Under the pieces are notes generated by a model. The model was not told the DNA's origin, ran no database searches, and saw only the letters and a list, made by a program, of their open reading frames with translations. From contig JBFXJP010000004.1 in the NCBI GenBank assembly GCA_050174775.1, forward strand, positions 62,001 through 126,000: a DNA stretch of 64,000 nt, read 5' to 3'. Each line of letters starts with the position of its first letter. The stretch's first letter is position 1. Both the position numbers and the translations under genes were made by a program. Positions 62,013 through 64,000 of this stretch are shown one piece after another. The stretch comes from CAYPGJ01 sp050174775. GTDB lineage: Bacteria; Planctomycetota; Phycisphaerae; Phycisphaerales; UBA1924.

Positions 62013-64000
62013 ATGCGCGCACCTGTGTCCGTTTTCTCGTGGGCTCTGTTCGTGGGGTTGGGGTTGGCGGCGCTGCCCGTGTCGGCACAGGAGGGGGCTG
62101 GGGCGGAGAAACCCGCCGAGGGCGCGAAGGAGGAGAAGAAGAAGGAGTCGTGGGACGTGAACAACCCGCCGTACGAGCGGTTCACGAACACGATCGACAC
62201 GGACGAGGGGACGTGGATGTGCGTGGACGTTTCTCCGGACGGGGAGGAGATCGTTTTCGATCTGCTGGGCGATCTGTACGTGATGCCGATCGACGGGGGC
62301 GAGGCCAAGGCGATCACGTCGGGGATGGCGTGGGACATGCAGCCCAGGTTCAGCCCGGACGGGAAGCAGATTGCGTTCACCTCGGACCGGTCGGGGAAGG
62401 ACGGCAAGGCCGGGGACAACATCTGGGTGATCGATCGGGACGGGTCGAGCGCGCGCCAGATCACGGCGGAGTCCTTCCGGCTGGTGAGCGGGGCGAGCTG
62501 GTCGCCGGACGGTGAGTTCATCGTGGCGCGGAAGCACTTCACGTCGCGCCGGTCGCTCGGCGCCGGGGAGATGTGGCTGTATCACCGCACGGGCGTGGAA
62601 GGGGGCTCGTCGGCGGGCTTGCAGCTGACGGAGAAGCCGACGGAGCAGAAGGACGTCAACGAGCCGATCTTCTCGCCTGACGGCAAGTACCTGTACTACT
62701 CGGAGGATGCATCGCCCGGGCAAAACTTCGAGTACGACAAGGACTCGAACGGGCAGATCTACATCGTGAACCGGCTCGAGCTGGCCACGGGCGAGAAGGA
62801 GCGGTACATCACGGGCCCGGGGGGCGCGTGCCGGCCGATGCCCTCTCCGGACGGGAAGACGATCGCGTTCGTGCGCCGCATCCACGGCAAGACCGGGTTG
62901 CACCTGTTCGACATCGCCACGGGAGGCGTGACGCCGGTCTACGACGACCTCGAGCGCGACATGCAGGAGGCGTGGGCGATCCACGGGGTGTACCCGACAT
63001 TCGCGTGGACCCCGGACAGCAAGTCGATCGTGTTCTGGTCGCGCGGGAAGATCCGGCGCTACGACCTGATGCTGAGGGAGGCGCGCGTGATCCCCTTCCA
63101 CGTGAAGGACTCGCGCGAGGTGAGCAAGGCGGTGCGCTTTGCGCAGGAGGCCGCGCCGGAGACGTTCGACGTCCGGATGCTCCGGTGGGTGCAGGTCTCT
63201 CCGACAGGTGATCGCGCGGTGTATACGGCCCTGGGTCGTCTGTACGGGCGTGCGCTCCCCACGGGCGAGCCGAAGCGCCTCACGTCCCAGGACAAGGACT
63301 TCGAGCTGTACCCCTCCTTCTCGCGCGACGGGCGCTACGTGACATACGTCACGTGGAACGACGACGCGCTCGGGAGCGTGCGCGTGCTCGATCTGCGCTC
63401 GGGGGAATCGTGGGCCGTGACGCACGAGCCGGGGCACTACATCGAGCCCGTGATCGCTCCGGACAACGAGACGGTGGTGTACGTGAAGGTGGGGGGCGGG
63501 TACCTGACGTCCCCGCTCTGGTCGCGCGACCGTGGCGTGTACATGGCGCCGTTCCAGTCGGACAAGAAGCAGAAGCCGGAGCGGATCACGAAGGACGGCC
63601 GCCGGCCGCAGTTCGGGGCGTCGTCGGACCGGGTGTACGTGATCCGGAGCGATTCGGGCAAGGACGCGGACAACCTGCAGCTCGCGTCTGTAGGACTGCG
63701 CGGCGCCGACAAGGGCGAGGAGCGGACGCACTTCACGAGCACGTGGGCGACGGACTACACGCTGTCGCCGGACGGGAAGTGGGTGGGGTTCGTCGAGCGG
63801 TACCGGGTGTACGTGGCGCCGTTCGTGCAGACGGGCAAGGCGGTGAAGGTCGGGCCCAAGGAGAACTCCTTCCCGATCGCGCGTGCGTCGAAGGAGGCCG
63901 GGGACTTCATTCACTTCTCGGGAGACTCGAAGCGGCTGCACTGGTCCCTGGGCCCGACGCTGCACACGCGCGACCTGACGGACACCTTCGCATTCCTCGA
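62013..64000 (+). CDS. secreted TolB/PD40 propeller protein, probably amidohydrolase family (partial)
   Basis: The ATG at 62013 opens a signal peptide (SWALFVGLGLAALPVSAQ), and the frame stays open to the window edge (662 codons), so the 3' end is missing. After a Lys/Glu-rich linker comes ESWDVNNPPYERFTNTIDTD, then VDVSPDGEEIVFDLLGDLYV and repeated PD40 blades (FSPDGKQIAFTSDRSG, FSPDGKYLYYSED, PSPDGKTIAFVRR, FSRDGRYVTYVTW). This N-terminal pattern is that of large exported proteins with two propellers and a C-terminal amidohydrolase domain. The catalytic part would lie beyond the window, so that part of the call is inference. Confidence 0.78.
   Translation, partial: MRAPVSVFSWALFVGLGLAALPVSAQEGAGAEKPAEGAKEEKKKESWDVNNPPYERFTNTIDTDEGTWMCVDVSPDGEEIVFDLLGDLYVMPIDGGEAKAITSGMAWDMQPRFSPDGKQIAFTSDRSGKDGKAGDNIWVIDRDGSSARQITAESFRLVSGASWSPDGEFIVARKHFTSRRSLGAGEMWLYHRTGVEGGSSAGLQLTEKPTEQKDVNEPIFSPDGKYLYYSEDASPGQNFEYDKDSNGQIYIVNRLELATGEKERYITGPGGACRPMPSPDGKTIAFVRRIHGKTGLHLFDIATGGVTPVYDDLERDMQEAWAIHGVYPTFAWTPDSKSIVFWSRGKIRRYDLMLREARVIPFHVKDSREVSKAVRFAQEAAPETFDVRMLRWVQVSPTGDRAVYTALGRLYGRALPTGEPKRLTSQDKDFELYPSFSRDGRYVTYVTWNDDALGSVRVLDLRSGESWAVTHEPGHYIEPVIAPDNETVVYVKVGGGYLTSPLWSRDRGVYMAPFQSDKKQKPERITKDGRRPQFGASSDRVYVIRSDSGKDADNLQLASVGLRGADKGEERTHFTSTWATDYTLSPDGKWVGFVERYRVYVAPFVQTGKAVKVGPKENSFPIARASKEAGDFIHFSGDSKRLHWSLGPTLHTRDLTDTFAFL

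Noticed and set aside
1..64000. CRISPR arrays, phage genes, toxin-antitoxin pairs, transposases, rRNA genes
   Set aside because: I looked for spaced direct repeats, integrase or transposase motifs and rRNA landmarks and found none.

Overview
The window is very GC-rich and densely coding. It most likely comes from a planctomycete of the Phycisphaerae/Phycisphaerales. The evidence is: secreted proteins ending in paired dockerin-like loops of the GDxNxDxxVNFLDLNxVLxxFG type (the 'GC-type dockerin' ends typical of that class), PEP-CTERM-like tails, an ECF sigma factor joined to a Ser/Thr kinase-WD40 protein, and large repeat-built secreted proteins. This is inference from protein families; no 16S gene is present.

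Layout. 1-2.0 kb: the 3' end of an SLC12-like cation-chloride cotransporter gene and a small unknown gene. 2.1-5.1 kb (minus): a giant repeat-built secreted protein. 6.0-13.1 kb: queA, then murE-murF-mraY for meso-DAP peptidoglycan, directly followed by a MATE-family transporter gene. 13.2-15.1 kb (minus): a HAF-repeat secreted protein and a metallophosphoesterase. 15.2-20.4 kb looks accessory: hairpin-rich repeat blocks flank a dockerin-ended beta-propeller-like gene, followed by a 1.1-kb insert of foreign composition bounded by two copies of the infC 3' end. infC itself (minus) appears to start at AUC.

21.5-45.4 kb is one long flagellar cluster on the plus strand: flgB, flgC, fliE, fliF, fliG, fliH, fliI, fliJ, a MotE/YlxF-like gene, fliK, flgD, a 'flagellar operon protein' gene, flgE, fliL, fliN, fliO, fliP, fliQ, fliR, flhB, flhA, flhF, flhG, a small membrane protein gene and a FliA-type sigma gene. 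Together they encode the rod base, MS ring, C-ring parts, the whole export gate and ATPase complex, hook and hook-length control, the placement GTPase/ATPase pair and the late-gene sigma factor. The order resembles the Bacillus fla/che operon without its chemotaxis genes. No fliM is found between fliL and fliN. Filament, motor and chemotaxis genes are not in the window.

45.5-53.7 kb: folK, a DUF4139-type secreted protein (minus), and an operon of a large FAD/Fe-S dehydrogenase, an M24 peptidase and a sorbosone-dehydrogenase-like propeller, then tRNA-His (minus). 53.9-64 kb: ATP-dependent PEP carboxykinase, the ECF sigma/kinase pair, a beta-helix protein with a dockerin-like end (minus), and the 5' part of a TolB-propeller (probably amidohydrolase) protein that runs off the end.

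By eye, the plus strand changes from C-rich to G-rich and back in blocks that ignore gene direction (C-rich to about 22 kb, G-rich about 22.4-31 kb, mixed then C-rich to about 53.5 kb, G-rich to the end). All function calls rest on reading the sequence; no database search was possible.
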